This document shows, in pieces, positions 33,716 through 43,141 of a stretch of 64,000 nucleotides of DNA (position 1 is its first letter; each line of letters starts with the position of its first letter). The stretch comes from Anaerotignum neopropionicum (GTDB lineage Bacteria; Bacillota; Clostridia; Lachnospirales; Anaerotignaceae). The stretch spans positions 1-64,000 of the forward strand of contig NZ_LRVM01000007.1 of assembly GCF_001571775.1 (NCBI RefSeq), given 5' to 3'. Under the pieces are notes generated by a model. That model was not told the DNA's origin. It searched no databases and saw only the letters and a program-made list of their open reading frames with translations. Position numbers and translations under genes: made by a program.

Positions 33716-36060
33716 GTAACTTCCTAAGTTATTTGATACATATACGTGGAATTGTACAAGGGGTTGGGATGCGACCCTATATTTACAAAACGGCAAAGGC
33801 CTTTCGGCTTACCGGCTTTGTAAAAAACAAAGGATCTTCGGTGGAGATTGTTATTTCCGGCGAGCAATGGGCAATTGATGGTTTTTTATATGAATTGACA
33901 AGCAATCCACCACCAAATGCAACGATCTATGACATTAGTGTGACACCCCATACAAAAGCGCATTTTCGGGATTTTAAAATTTTGCATAGCTCCCAGAATC
34001 AGCAGATGCAAGACTCCATTCTTCCTGATCTTGCGGTATGTGAAGAATGTATGGAAGACATCCGAAATCGGCAGGATAGGCGATTTGAGTATGCGTTCAC
34101 AAATTGTACAAATTGTGGCCCCAGATATTCCATTTTAAAAGATTTGCCCTATGATAGAGAAAATACATCCATGCACTGCTTTTCTATGTGCCCCCAATGC
34201 AGGGAGGAATATAAAAATCCCCAGGATAGAAGGTTCCATGCACAGCCAAACTGCTGCCCCGTTTGTGGGCCAAAGTATTCCTTGGGAAATTGCATGGGTG
34301 AACCAATGGAATGCGAAAGCCCCGTGGAAAAGACAAAGCAATTATTAAAGGAAGGGAAAATTATTGCCATAAAAGGGATTGGAGGGTATCACCTTGTGTG
34401 CAATGCACAAGACGAAGCTGCAATTGCCACCCTAAGAACCAGAAAGAAGCGGCCGCATAAGCCCTTTGCAATTATGGCAGCAGTAGTGGAGGATGTGTTG
34501 GAAATTTGTACAGTAAGTCCCAAGGAAAAAGAAACCCTTGCAAACAATCAACGCCCCATTGTATTACTGAATAAAAAGGGGAATGCTTTGCTTCCTGAGA
34601 TAATCGCACCGAGGCTTCATCAATACGGCGTAATGCTGCCCTATACACCCCTTCATTATTTTCTTTTTGAGGACAGTTTAAAATATTTGATTATGACCAG
34701 TGGTAATATTAGCGGGATGTCCATTTGCTATAAAGATGAGGATGCTTTAACGCAATTAAGTGAAGTGGCCGATTATTTTCTCATACATAATCGTGAAATT
34801 ATGACGCCCATTGATGATTCGGTTATCAGGGTTTTGGGGGAGGATGTGTTGATTAGCCGCTGTGGCAGGGGCTATGCGCCCATGTCGTTGCCTTTGGATA
34901 CACCCTTCGAAATTTTAGCGTTGGGAGGAAATCAAAAAGCATCTGTTTGTTTTCTCCATCATAAGCGTGCCCATATCAGCCAATATTTAGGAGAGCTTAA
35001 TTTTCTGGATGCTTGCAATGAATACATAAGTGTCATTAATAGGCTAGGCTGTCTGCTAAATGCCAACCCCAAGTTTTTTGCCCATGATTTACACCCCAAT
35101 TTTTTTTCCACCCAATATGGGAAGACGCTTGGAAAAAAGTCCATAGCTGTTCAGCACCACCATGCTCATATGGCAGGATGTATGGCGGAGCATGAATTTT
35201 GTGGCGTTGGAATCGGCATTATTTTTGACGGTACGGGCATGGGGACAGATGGAACTATATGGGGCGGCGAGTTTTTGGTTGGCAGCAGAGGGGAATTTAA
35301 AAGGGTAGGGCATTTAGAGTGCGTTACGTTACAGGGGGCAGATTCTGCAATTGAGGCGCCTTGGAAATGCGCTTTATCCTATCTTCATACAATGAATGAA
35401 AATATAGAGCTTTATCTCCCTAATATCGATAAGCAGCAGTTGCAGGTGATAAAAAAAGCGTTACAAAATAATGTGAATTGTTATCAATCCTCAAGTATGG
35501 GTAGATTTTTTGACTGTGTTGCTGCCCTTACCTTGCACCGCAGCCAAATTTCCTATGAAGCACAGGCGGCTATTGAGCTTGAAAGCATGGTGGATGCAGC
35601 CATAACGGAGGAATATGATTTTTCCATATCTGAAACCGAGGGTGGTTTTATATTGCGATATCAAAGCATCCTAAAAGGTGTATTGGAGGATTTGAAAAAT
35701 CAACAGCCTGTTTCTGTCATATCTGCGAAATTTCACAATACAATTTCAAGAGCAACTGTAGTATGTGCTTGCCACATCAGAGAAAAATTCAACTTAAACA
35801 GTATTTTTTTAAGCGGCGGCGTATTCGAAAATTCGTATCTCTTAAAAAATATTGTTTTCGGACTAACAAGATCCGATTTTCAAGTGTTTTACAACAGAAA
35901 AGTGCCGTTAAATGATGGTGGCTTGTGTTTTGGCCAAGGCGCGGCGGCGGCGTCTATTTTGGAGGGGGGAGCTTATGTGCCTAGCAATTCCTACGAAGAT
36001 TACTTCCGTACAGGGCAACTATGCTTATGCCGAAACCATGGGAATTCGGCAAAAAATTAA
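33712..36060 (+). CDS. hypF: carbamoyltransferase HypF
   Basis: A 782-residue HypF, which makes the carbamoyl adenylate and transfers the carbamoyl group to HypE for the CN ligands of the NiFe centre. The N-terminal acylphosphatase domain (RGIVQGVGMRPYIYK) is followed by four CxxC-type zinc motifs (CEECM, CTNCG, CPQC, CPVCG). Then come a YrdC-like domain (GKIIAIKGIGGYHLVCNA) and the Kae1-like domain with the metal site QHHHAHMAG and GIIFDGTGMGTDG. Length is normal. It overlaps the upstream gene by 4 nt, and hypC starts inside its 3' end. Confidence 0.97.
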   Translation: MSNFLSYLIHIRGIVQGVGMRPYIYKTAKAFRLTGFVKNKGSSVEIVISGEQWAIDGFLYELTSNPPPNATIYDISVTPHTKAHFRDFKILHSSQNQQMQDSILPDLAVCEECMEDIRNRQDRRFEYAFTNCTNCGPRYSILKDLPYDRENTSMHCFSMCPQCREEYKNPQDRRFHAQPNCCPVCGPKYSLGNCMGEPMECESPVEKTKQLLKEGKIIAIKGIGGYHLVCNAQDEAAIATLRTRKKRPHKPFAIMAAVVEDVLEICTVSPKEKETLANNQRPIVLLNKKGNALLPEIIAPRLHQYGVMLPYTPLHYFLFEDSLKYLIMTSGNISGMSICYKDEDALTQLSEVADYFLIHNREIMTPIDDSVIRVLGEDVLISRCGRGYAPMSLPLDTPFEILALGGNQKASVCFLHHKRAHISQYLGELNFLDACNEYISVINRLGCLLNANPKFFAHDLHPNFFSTQYGKTLGKKSIAVQHHHAHMAGCMAEHEFCGVGIGIIFDGTGMGTDGTIWGGEFLVGSRGEFKRVGHLECVTLQGADSAIEAPWKCALSYLHTMNENIELYLPNIDKQQLQVIKKALQNNVNCYQSSSMGRFFDCVAALTLHRSQISYEAQAAIELESMVDAAITEEYDFSISETEGGFILRYQSILKGVLEDLKNQQPVSVISAKFHNTISRATVVCACHIREKFNLNSIFLSGGVFENSYLLKNIVFGLTRSDFQVFYNRKVPLNDGGLCFGQGAAAASILEGGAYVPSNSYEDYFRTGQLCLCRNHGNSAKN

Positions 36061-36211
36061 TATTCAGTTAATCGAAAATCCCATGCCCGGTGACTTTGTG
36101 TTATTACACGCAGGGTTTGCCATTGAAAAGATTGATCAAAGGGAATACATATTTCTGAATCATACACTGAATGAGATGATAAAAGATGATGAAAACAAAC
36201 CAAGAATATAA
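35975..36211 (+). CDS. hypC: hydrogenase maturation chaperone HypC
   Basis: A 78-residue HypC/HupF family chaperone. It begins MCLAIP with the essential Cys2, which carries the Fe(CN)2CO unit with HypD and delivers it to the large subunit. DFVLLHAGFAIEKID is the conserved second block. The start ATG 35975 is fixed by GGAGGGGGGA upstream and by the universal MCLAIP start. It overlaps hypF by 86 nt and hypD by 26 nt, so the operon is tightly coupled. Confidence 0.95.
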   Translation: MCLAIPTKITSVQGNYAYAETMGIRQKINIQLIENPMPGDFVLLHAGFAIEKIDQREYIFLNHTLNEMIKDDENKPRI

Positions 36212-37229
36212 AAAAACAATACGAATTATGGAGGTTTGCGGTACGCATACTCAGGCAATCGCAAAATCAGGAATCCGATCTATGTTGCCGAAGCATGTTG
36301 AGCTATTATCCGGCCCCGGTTGCCCTGTGTGCGTTACCGGTGAAGCTTATATTGATGCCGCCATTCGTTTGTTAGATGATGACAATGTAATTCTTGCCAC
36401 CTTTGGGGATATGTTAAAGGTGAGAGGTGCTTTTTCAAGTCTTTCTGAAAAAAAAGGCAAGGATAATATAATCACCGTATATTCGCCGGAGGATGCAATC
36501 GCATTGGCACAAAAAAAACCGAATAAAACAGTTGTATTTCTAGCAGTCGGCTTTGAAACCACGGCGCCTATTATTGCCGCAACCATAAAAAATGTATATG
36601 AAAATGGAGTGGAAAATCTCTTTTTTTTCACAGCCCTAAAACGTATGGAGCCAATTCTGCGTTTTATCCTTGAAGATGAGGGGAATCAGATAGACGGGCT
36701 CATTTGCCCCGGTCACGTCGCCTCGGTTTTGGGAGGAGAAGCATTTCGGTTTGTGACGGAGGAATTTCATCTTCCTGCGGTAATATGTGGATTTGAAGCA
36801 GAGGATATGAAAATGGGAATCTACAGTCTTTTGGATCAGATCCAGGGAAAAAGCCCTGTTTCTTTTCTTAATTTATACAAACCATGTGTCAGTCATATAG
36901 GGAACAAACTGGCGAAGGAATATATGAACGAGGTATATCAAATAGAGGATGGATATTGGAGAGGAATCGGAAAGGTTTCAAATTCTGGGTTAGGTTTGCG
37001 GGGGAAATATCAAAGATTGGATGCAAAAAAAAAGTATCTTTTTTCAGAGGAAATAATTTCGAAACCATCTGCCTGCCAATGCAGGGAAATTATACTTGGT
37101 CGAAAAGCGCCATATGAATGTAAGCAATTTGGTGTAGATTGCACGCCTGAAACGCCCTTGGGGCCTTGCATGATATCTTCCGAAGGGGCTTGCGCCGCTC
37201 ACTACAGGTACGGGAGGGGAAATCTTTGA
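36186..37229 (+). CDS. hypD: hydrogenase maturation protein HypD
   Basis: A 347-residue HypD, the iron-sulfur scaffold on which the Fe(CN)2CO centre is assembled with HypC and HypE. IMEVCGTHTQAIAKSGI holds the first conserved Cys and the GPGCPVCVTG block two more. The C-terminal cysteines (ACQCREI, KAPYECKQFG, GPCMISSEGACAAHY) bind the [4Fe-4S] cluster. Two adjacent start codons (36186, 36189) are possible. Its stop overlaps the TTG start of hypE. Confidence 0.97.
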   Translation: MMKTNQEYKKTIRIMEVCGTHTQAIAKSGIRSMLPKHVELLSGPGCPVCVTGEAYIDAAIRLLDDDNVILATFGDMLKVRGAFSSLSEKKGKDNIITVYSPEDAIALAQKKPNKTVVFLAVGFETTAPIIAATIKNVYENGVENLFFFTALKRMEPILRFILEDEGNQIDGLICPGHVASVLGGEAFRFVTEEFHLPAVICGFEAEDMKMGIYSLLDQIQGKSPVSFLNLYKPCVSHIGNKLAKEYMNEVYQIEDGYWRGIGKVSNSGLGLRGKYQRLDAKKKYLFSEEIISKPSACQCREIILGRKAPYECKQFGVDCTPETPLGPCMISSEGACAAHYRYGRGNL

Positions 37230-38224
37230 CAAATAAAATCAAGTTGTATCACGGGGATGGTGGTGCAAAAACAAATGAATTAATCAGTCAGGTGTTTCTG
37301 AAATACTATGGCGATGGCATGGAATCTTCCCTAAGTGATTCTTTTGTTTTTACGACAAAAGAAGCAAAGCTTGCCTATACAACAGATAGCTTTGTGGTGC
37401 AGCCCCTGTTTTTTCGTGGCGGAGATATTGGCAAGCTTGCAGTCTGCGGTACGCTGAACGATCTTACAACGGCGGGGGCGAAGCCCATTTACATCAGCGC
37501 AAGCTTTATTATTGAGGAGGGCTTTGACATAGAGGATTTAAGGAAAATAGCCCAATCTATGGGGGAGGTTTGCAAAAAAAACGGCGTTAAAATTGTTACG
37601 GGAGATACCAAGGTGGTTGAACAAGGCTGTGGGGATGGATTATTTATAAATACCTCGGGGATTGGTGTTGTGTCAGAAAAATTTGTGCCTTCTGAAATTG
37701 AACCGGAGGATGAAATTATCATCACAGGGACCATTGCAGAGCATGGTACCGCCATATTGCTTGATCGGTATGATCTTTCCATAGAAACAGACATCATAAG
37801 CGATTGCTGTGCCTTGAATCATCTTATTACCAACTTAGACATGGAGCTTCCATACATAAAGCTGATGAAAGACCCAACAAGGGGCGGCATCGCAACGGTA
37901 CTCAATGAAATTGCAGTCCATGTGGGCTATAATGTGGAGCTCATAGAAAATAATATTCCAATCTGTCCCCAAGTAAAAGGGGTTAATGATATTTTGGGAA
38001 TAGATCCGTTGTATCTTGCGTGTGAAGGCAGAATGCTTTTGGTGGTAAAAAAAGACTTTGGATGCAGAGTTCTGCATGCATTAAAAATATGGGGTTATAA
38101 GGATGCACAGATCATAGGTCATTTTGCGAAGGAGAATCAAAGGCTTGTTTATTTGCAGACAGACATTGGAGGAAAACGTTTGCTTCCCAGCCTGGAGGGG
38201 CAGACTGTGCCAAGAATTTGTTGA
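37226..38224 (+). CDS. hypE: hydrogenase maturation protein HypE
   Basis: A 332-residue member of the PurM-like ATPase family. It dehydrates the thiocarboxamide on its C-terminal cysteine to thiocyanate, the source of the CN ligands. The terminus VPRIC is intact. GDGGAKTNELI, GDTKVVEQG and MKDPTRGGIATVLNEIA are conserved ATP-site blocks. TTG 37226 is the likely start: GGGAGGGG lies 8 nt upstream and the codon overlaps the hypD stop (TTGA). A longer ATG frame from 37166 runs inside hypD. Confidence 0.96.
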   Translation: MTNKIKLYHGDGGAKTNELISQVFLKYYGDGMESSLSDSFVFTTKEAKLAYTTDSFVVQPLFFRGGDIGKLAVCGTLNDLTTAGAKPIYISASFIIEEGFDIEDLRKIAQSMGEVCKKNGVKIVTGDTKVVEQGCGDGLFINTSGIGVVSEKFVPSEIEPEDEIIITGTIAEHGTAILLDRYDLSIETDIISDCCALNHLITNLDMELPYIKLMKDPTRGGIATVLNEIAVHVGYNVELIENNIPICPQVKGVNDILGIDPLYLACEGRMLLVVKKDFGCRVLHALKIWGYKDAQIIGHFAKENQRLVYLQTDIGGKRLLPSLEGQTVPRIC

Positions 38225-38258
38225 CATAATTGCAAGGGTTCGTTAAAGGAGGCTTTTT

Positions 38259-38726
38259 ATGGAGTTTGATTTATTCGTAGAATCTATTTGCAAAAGTGTG
38301 AGTCAAATACATGGGGATATGGAGGCACTTTATGCAAATCAGAATATAAATGAACTTCAAACGTTAGACCATTTGAATCGAGAAATTATGATATTAGAAG
38401 GCAAGCTGCAAAGGTTTCGGGAATCAAATCAACAAAAAACAGAAGAAATCCATGCGTTTCAGTCTGTAAACAATTCGTGGAAAGGAAACGAAGTGAACAC
38501 GAGAGCGATTACGCGGGAAGAATTGGCAATGAGTGATGGCAGGAATGGAAATCCTGCATATGTTGCAGTCAATGGGTTCGTTTACGATGTAACAAACAAT
38601 CCAACTTGGGCGGCGGGCACGCATTTTGGTCTTAGTGCCGGGCATGATGTGACAGAGGAATTTGCAGCTTGTCATGCAGGGCAGAATATTCTGGATAAAC
38701 TGCCTGTGGTTGGTTTTTTAGCCTAA
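38259..38726 (+). CDS. cytochrome b5-like heme-binding domain protein, hydrogenase operon
   Basis: A 155-residue soluble protein. The first ~65 residues look helical (coiled-coil-like, REIMILEGKLQRFRESNQQ). The C-terminal 80 residues are a cytochrome b5-like heme/steroid-binding domain. It contains ITREELAMSDG, PAYVAVNGFVYDVTNNPTW, GTHFG with H122, and CHAGQ with H139. H122, H129 and H139 are the candidate heme ligands. There is no signal peptide or membrane span. It sits between hypE and the structural subunits, so it may carry electrons from the small subunit. AAAGGAGG precedes ATG 38259. Confidence 0.85.
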   Translation: MEFDLFVESICKSVSQIHGDMEALYANQNINELQTLDHLNREIMILEGKLQRFRESNQQKTEEIHAFQSVNNSWKGNEVNTRAITREELAMSDGRNGNPAYVAVNGFVYDVTNNPTWAAGTHFGLSAGHDVTEEFAACHAGQNILDKLPVVGFLA

Positions 38727-38743
38727 TCAAAGGGGTGAAAAAT

Positions 38744-39658
38744 TTGAGTGCAGAAAGCTTTCAATGTCCTTACCAAGAAAGCAAACTAAAGTCTACCGCA
38801 AACCTTGTGGCAAGGGCGCAAAGTGAAATCATGAGTGAAAAATTAGAAAAGGTCAATCTTGTTTGGCTTGAGTTAAATGGATGTGCAGGCAATATTATTT
38901 CCCTGCTAAACGGCCTAAATCCGGATTTTCAGTATCTTATGACGCAGATGAGCAACTTTCTCTATAGCAATAGCTTACTTGCGGCTGAGGGCAGCGAGGC
39001 TATGGATGAGTTGTTCAACGTTATTGGTTCTACTTTTATTCTTGCGGTGGAGGGAGCGGTTTCTTTAAAAGACAATGGTGTTTATAATATTATAGGTCGT
39101 CAGAAGGAGCATGCTGTGACAGGGCTGGAGGCAGTTCAAAAGCTGGGGGAAAATGCAGCATATGTTATAGCAGTTGGCGCATGCGCAGCCCATGGCGGTA
39201 TATCAGCGGCAAGGCCCAATCCAACAGAATGTGTAGGGGTACATGAGGTCTTACAAAGAAAAGTAATTCAATTGCCGGGTTGTCCCTGTCATCCCGATTG
39301 GTTTATGGGAACCCTTGCATACATTATGCTTTATGGGGAGCCGCCTCTTGACAGCAGAAATCGTCCTTTGATGTTTTATAGCACAACCATCCACGACAGA
39401 TGTCCAAGAAGGTCTTATTTTGATCAGGGTATTTTTGCAAGTAAGCTTGGAGAAAAAACCTGTATGTTTAAAATGGGTTGTCGTGGCCCTGTAACACGTA
39501 TTGATTGCCCAATCCGTCAATGGAATGGTCATGTCAATTGGCCTGTGGAGGATGATTCCCCTTGTATTGGGTGTGCGCAATTTGGCTTTCCTGATGCCAT
39601 GGAGCCCTTTATTACTTTTAATACGACGAGAGGGGAGCAAGGATGGCAGAAAAAATAA
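38744..39658 (+). CDS. hyaA: [NiFe] hydrogenase small subunit with altered proximal cluster
   Basis: A 304-residue iron-sulfur subunit that passes electrons from the NiFe site. No Tat signal peptide is present, so it should stay in the cytoplasm. Distal cluster ligands are H217, C220, C240 and C246. The medial three-Cys set is C255, C274 and C277. The proximal cluster has C47, C147 and C180, but the usual second Cys (CxGC) is N50 (NGCAGN). The usual PGCPPHP is PGCPCHP, adding C182. TTG 38744 is preferred (AGGGGTG upstream); GTG 38735 is an alternative. It overlaps the large-subunit gene by 16 nt. Confidence 0.93.
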   Translation: MSAESFQCPYQESKLKSTANLVARAQSEIMSEKLEKVNLVWLELNGCAGNIISLLNGLNPDFQYLMTQMSNFLYSNSLLAAEGSEAMDELFNVIGSTFILAVEGAVSLKDNGVYNIIGRQKEHAVTGLEAVQKLGENAAYVIAVGACAAHGGISAARPNPTECVGVHEVLQRKVIQLPGCPCHPDWFMGTLAYIMLYGEPPLDSRNRPLMFYSTTIHDRCPRRSYFDQGIFASKLGEKTCMFKMGCRGPVTRIDCPIRQWNGHVNWPVEDDSPCIGCAQFGFPDAMEPFITFNTTRGEQGWQKK

Positions 39659-41019
39659 CGATAAACCCCGTTACACGCATCAGCGGTTTTATGGAAATAG
39701 AAGCAGATATTGAAAATAATATAGTAGTGGATGCAAAAACAAAAGGACTGATGTTTCGTGGATTTGAAAAAATGTTAATTGGCAGAGCCCCTTTTGATGC
39801 CATTTATTTTACCCAGAGAATCTGCGGAATTTGTTCCTCCGCACATTCCATAGCATCGGCCCTTGCTTTGGAAAGCGCTATGGATTTTGCTCCATCAGAG
39901 CAGGGGAGGTATCTGCGGGATATTGTTCATGGGTGTGAGTTTTTACAAAATCATTTAAGACATTTTTATCAATATACACTGCCGGATTTTATAAAATTGC
40001 CGGAAAATTATCCCCTATTTAAAACGGATCACAATGATTATAGACTCCCCAAAAATCTCAATGACAAAATGGTTGAGGATTATTTTGCTTCACTTGCCCT
40101 CAGTCGAAGTGCGCATCAAATGTTAGCCATACTGGGGGGGAAAGCACCCCATAATCATGGTGTTTTTATCGGTGGCATTACGGCATCGGCGACCATAGAT
40201 AAGATTATTGCACTAAAATCAATTCTTGATCAGATTGAGCAATTTATCAACGACAAAATGATTCCTGATGTATTTAAAATTGGCGAATATTATTCCGAGT
40301 ATTATCATATTGGCAGAGGCTATGGCAATTTATTAAGCTATGGCTGTTTTAATAACTACAAGGATTTAGGGACGTTATATGTAGACCCCCTTGTATATTC
40401 AAATAATACAATTACACCTTTTCATGAGGATGAAATATCTCAGGGGAATGAAAATGCTTGGTATGATGATAATGATGAGGCGGATATTCAAAAGCCTCAA
40501 GCATATTCATGGATAAAAGCGCCCAGGTACAATAATCTTCCTTTTGAAGTGGGACCCTTGGCAAGACAATGGCTTTGCGGTGATTATAGAAATGGAATCT
40601 CAACTATGGATCGAACAATTGCAAGGGTGCTGGAAGCTAGAAAAATCGCAAAAATTATGAAAGAGCTTATTGCTCATTTAATCCCCGACGTATCTGTGCA
40701 GGAAGAATATACGGTGCCGGAAAAATCCATGGGGAGCGGATTGACGGATACGACGAGAGGTGCCCTTGGCCATTGGCTTTCCATAGAAAATCAAAAAATA
40801 GCTTTTTATCAAATTATTTCCCCTTCAGCTTGGAATTTATCAACACAAACGGCAAACATAAAGGGAACTGGCGAGCAGGCATTGATTGGAGCACCTGTGA
40901 ATTCCGTAGACACTCCTGTTGAAATAGGAAGAATTATACGTTCTTTCGACCCATGTGTATCTTGCGCTACCCATGTTTTTTGCAATGGTCAGCATAGGAA
41001 TATTATACAGGTGGTATAA
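39643..41019 (+). CDS. hyaB: [NiFe] hydrogenase large (catalytic) subunit
   Basis: A 458-residue NiFe subunit. The L1 motif RICGIC (C61, C64) and the L2 motif DPCVSCATH (C438, C441, H444) supply the four cysteine ligands. The final 14 residues after His444 are the extension cut by the maturation protease in this operon. It is shorter than typical 550-600-residue uptake hydrogenases, so insertions are missing. No cytochrome b subunit follows; a terminator does. H2 oxidation versus evolution cannot be told from sequence alone. Confidence 0.96.
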   Translation: MAEKITINPVTRISGFMEIEADIENNIVVDAKTKGLMFRGFEKMLIGRAPFDAIYFTQRICGICSSAHSIASALALESAMDFAPSEQGRYLRDIVHGCEFLQNHLRHFYQYTLPDFIKLPENYPLFKTDHNDYRLPKNLNDKMVEDYFASLALSRSAHQMLAILGGKAPHNHGVFIGGITASATIDKIIALKSILDQIEQFINDKMIPDVFKIGEYYSEYYHIGRGYGNLLSYGCFNNYKDLGTLYVDPLVYSNNTITPFHEDEISQGNENAWYDDNDEADIQKPQAYSWIKAPRYNNLPFEVGPLARQWLCGDYRNGISTMDRTIARVLEARKIAKIMKELIAHLIPDVSVQEEYTVPEKSMGSGLTDTTRGALGHWLSIENQKIAFYQIISPSAWNLSTQTANIKGTGEQALIGAPVNSVDTPVEIGRIIRSFDPCVSCATHVFCNGQHRNIIQVV

Positions 41020-41174
41020 TTGCAGTATTTTTTAAAAGCAGGAAAAAATTTTGATATAGAAATGAATAAGGGAGCAGATGAAAATGGCATGGGAAATTAA
41101 GAGGGGAAATTATCCCAGGACGGTATTTTTTTCTGATTCATTATAGGATACACTGCGATTAAAAATAGCAGCTT

Positions 41175-41219
41175 TGGATTGTCAATGGTTATTACATTAC
41201 GATTGACAATCCTTTTTTT
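41175..41219 (+). terminator. terminator of the hydrogenase operon
   Basis: GGATTGTCAAT pairs with ATTGACAATCC, followed by a T7 run. It closes a transcription unit of about 9 kb beginning near 32.1 kb. Confidence 0.88.
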
Positions 41220-41252
41220 ATGTGAAGCATTTTACAATTATTATGATTATTT

Positions 41253-41415
41253 AGGAATGCACTGATTCATACTGTAGGCATAGCGAATGGGTAAATTTTT
41301 TGATTGGGCATGGTCAAAAAGCCTGGCAATAGGGTTGCTATTCTTGCGTTTTTTTCCTTGCTAAACAAAAAAATTTCTCCACCATCTGCGCACCTTCCAT
41401 TAAAGCAGCACTTCA
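41253..41415 (-). repeat. palindromic element family C, copy 1 (left of hcp)
   Basis: An approximately 163-bp element. It shares, in opposite orientation, many blocks with 43418-43583: GGTCAAAAAGCCT against GCGTCAAAAAGCCT, TGCGTTTTTTTCCTTGC against TGTGTTTTTTTCCTTGC, and CTTCCATTAAAGCAGC against CCTCCATTAAATCAGC. Its ends are degenerate inverted repeats. No gene. Confidence 0.7.
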
Positions 41416-41494
41416 TTAGTATTTTTAGGAATAGATTTTGCTAAGCTTGGGAGAATAATTTGTGTGAAAAAAACAGTAACGAGGAGGTTCGTTT

Positions 41495-43141
41495 ATGGAG
41501 AATGCAATGTTTTGTTATCAGTGCGAGCAAACATTAGGTGGAAAAGGCTGTGTGAAATCGGGAGTATGTGGAAAAAATCCCACGGTTGCTAATTTGCAGG
41601 ATGTACTGATTCACGAATTAAAGGGAATTGGCTTTTATGGCCAAAAAAATTTGGAAAAGGGGTTAAAGATACGAAGCGAGATCAATAAATTTATGGTAGA
41701 CGGTATGTTTTCCACCCTTACGAATGTAAATTTTGATCCAACAAGATTTGTTGAATATGTGAAAAAAGCAGAAGAAATCAAAGAAGAGCTTAAAAATGCC
41801 CTTGGTGAAATTAAAAATGTGCCGGAAGCGGCAAAATACAAAGCGCCGGACACAATGGAGGGAATGCTGGAGGATGCAAAGCATGTAGGTATTATGGCGG
41901 ATGAAGCCTTAGACATGGATATACGTTCTTTGCGAGAATTATTAATTTACGGCTTTAAAGGCATGGCCGCCTACGCTCACCATGCATATATCCTTGGCAA
42001 ATTCGATGATGAAGTGAATCATTTCTTTTATAAAGGCCTTTCCGGAACCATTGATGACAGCTTAAGCGTTGATGATTTATTTAATTTAAACATGGAGCTG
42101 GGAAAAACGGATCTAAAATGCATGGAGGTATTAGATGCGGCTGTTACCAGTGCTTTTGGAAATCCGGAACCAACAGAGGTGCTAATCACAAAGAAAAAGG
42201 GGCCCTTTATTATCGTTTCGGGCCATGATTTTAAGGATTTAAAAGAGCTGCTGGAGCAAACAGAAGGCAAAGGCATTGGTATATATACCCACTGCGAAAT
42301 GCTTCCTGCAAATGCATACCCCGAATTGAAAAAATTTAAGCATTTGGTGGGCAATTACGGAGGCGCTTGGCAAAAACAGCAAGAGGAGTTTGATGGAATT
42401 CCAGGATGTATCTTAATGACTACAAATTGCGTACAGAAGCCAAAAGAAAGCTATCAGGATCGATTGTTTACAACCAGTATTGTTGGGATGCCCGACTGTC
42501 CTCATATTGATGAAGTCAATGGGAAAAAGGATTTTACGCCTATCATAGAAAAGGCATTGGAATTAGGCGGTTGGCAGGAGGATGAAGCTGAAAAAAGAAT
42601 TACCATTGGGTTTGCCCACAATGCAATTTTAAGCCATGCAAATGAAATTATTGATGCAGTAAAAGGCGGTAAAATCAAGCACTTCTTCTTAATTGGCGGG
42701 TGTGATGGAGCAAGGCCAGGCAGAAATTATTACACAGAATTTGCAGAAAAAACCCCGAAAGATACGATTATCCTAACCTTAGCCTGTGGCAAATTCCGTT
42801 TCAATAAGCTTGATTTAGGAACAGTGGCAGGTTTCCCCAGAGTACTTGATTGTGGCCAATGCAGTGATTCCTATTCGGCGGTTAAGGTTGCTGGCGCATT
42901 AGCAGAAGCATTTGGCTGTGGGGTAAATGATTTGCCCCTTTCTCTGGTACTTTCTTGGTATGAACAAAAAGCGGTTGGTATCCTTCTTGCTTTATTATCC
43001 TTGGGGATAAAGGATATTCGTCTTGGACCAACATTACCGGCGTTTATTACACCAAACATTCTGCAGGTATTGGTTGATAAATTCGGTATCAAGCCGATTG
43101 CAACGCCGGAACAAGATTTAGCAGCAATTTTAGGGAAATAA
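41495..43141 (+). CDS. hcp: hydroxylamine reductase / hybrid cluster protein
   Basis: A 548-residue hybrid cluster protein. N-terminal cysteines C7-x2-C10-x8-C19-x5-C25 bind the cubane cluster. Later blocks GGCDGARPGRNYY, TLACGKFRFNK and VLDCGQCSDSYSAV hold ligands of the Fe-S-O hybrid cluster. Hcp reduces nitric oxide or hydroxylamine and, in E. coli, S-nitrosylates proteins, so it deals with nitrosative stress in anaerobes. GAGGAGG precedes ATG 41495. It is monocistronic and bracketed by two inverted copies of a palindromic repeat. No hcr reductase is nearby. Confidence 0.97.
   Translation: MENAMFCYQCEQTLGGKGCVKSGVCGKNPTVANLQDVLIHELKGIGFYGQKNLEKGLKIRSEINKFMVDGMFSTLTNVNFDPTRFVEYVKKAEEIKEELKNALGEIKNVPEAAKYKAPDTMEGMLEDAKHVGIMADEALDMDIRSLRELLIYGFKGMAAYAHHAYILGKFDDEVNHFFYKGLSGTIDDSLSVDDLFNLNMELGKTDLKCMEVLDAAVTSAFGNPEPTEVLITKKKGPFIIVSGHDFKDLKELLEQTEGKGIGIYTHCEMLPANAYPELKKFKHLVGNYGGAWQKQQEEFDGIPGCILMTTNCVQKPKESYQDRLFTTSIVGMPDCPHIDEVNGKKDFTPIIEKALELGGWQEDEAEKRITIGFAHNAILSHANEIIDAVKGGKIKHFFLIGGCDGARPGRNYYTEFAEKTPKDTIILTLACGKFRFNKLDLGTVAGFPRVLDCGQCSDSYSAVKVAGALAEAFGCGVNDLPLSLVLSWYEQKAVGILLALLSLGIKDIRLGPTLPAFITPNILQVLVDKFGIKPIATPEQDLAAILGK

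Noticed and set aside
37166-37225. Upstream ATG for hypE
   Set aside because: It extends into hypD without a ribosome binding site and adds residues not found in HypE; TTG 37226 has GGGAGGGG upstream.
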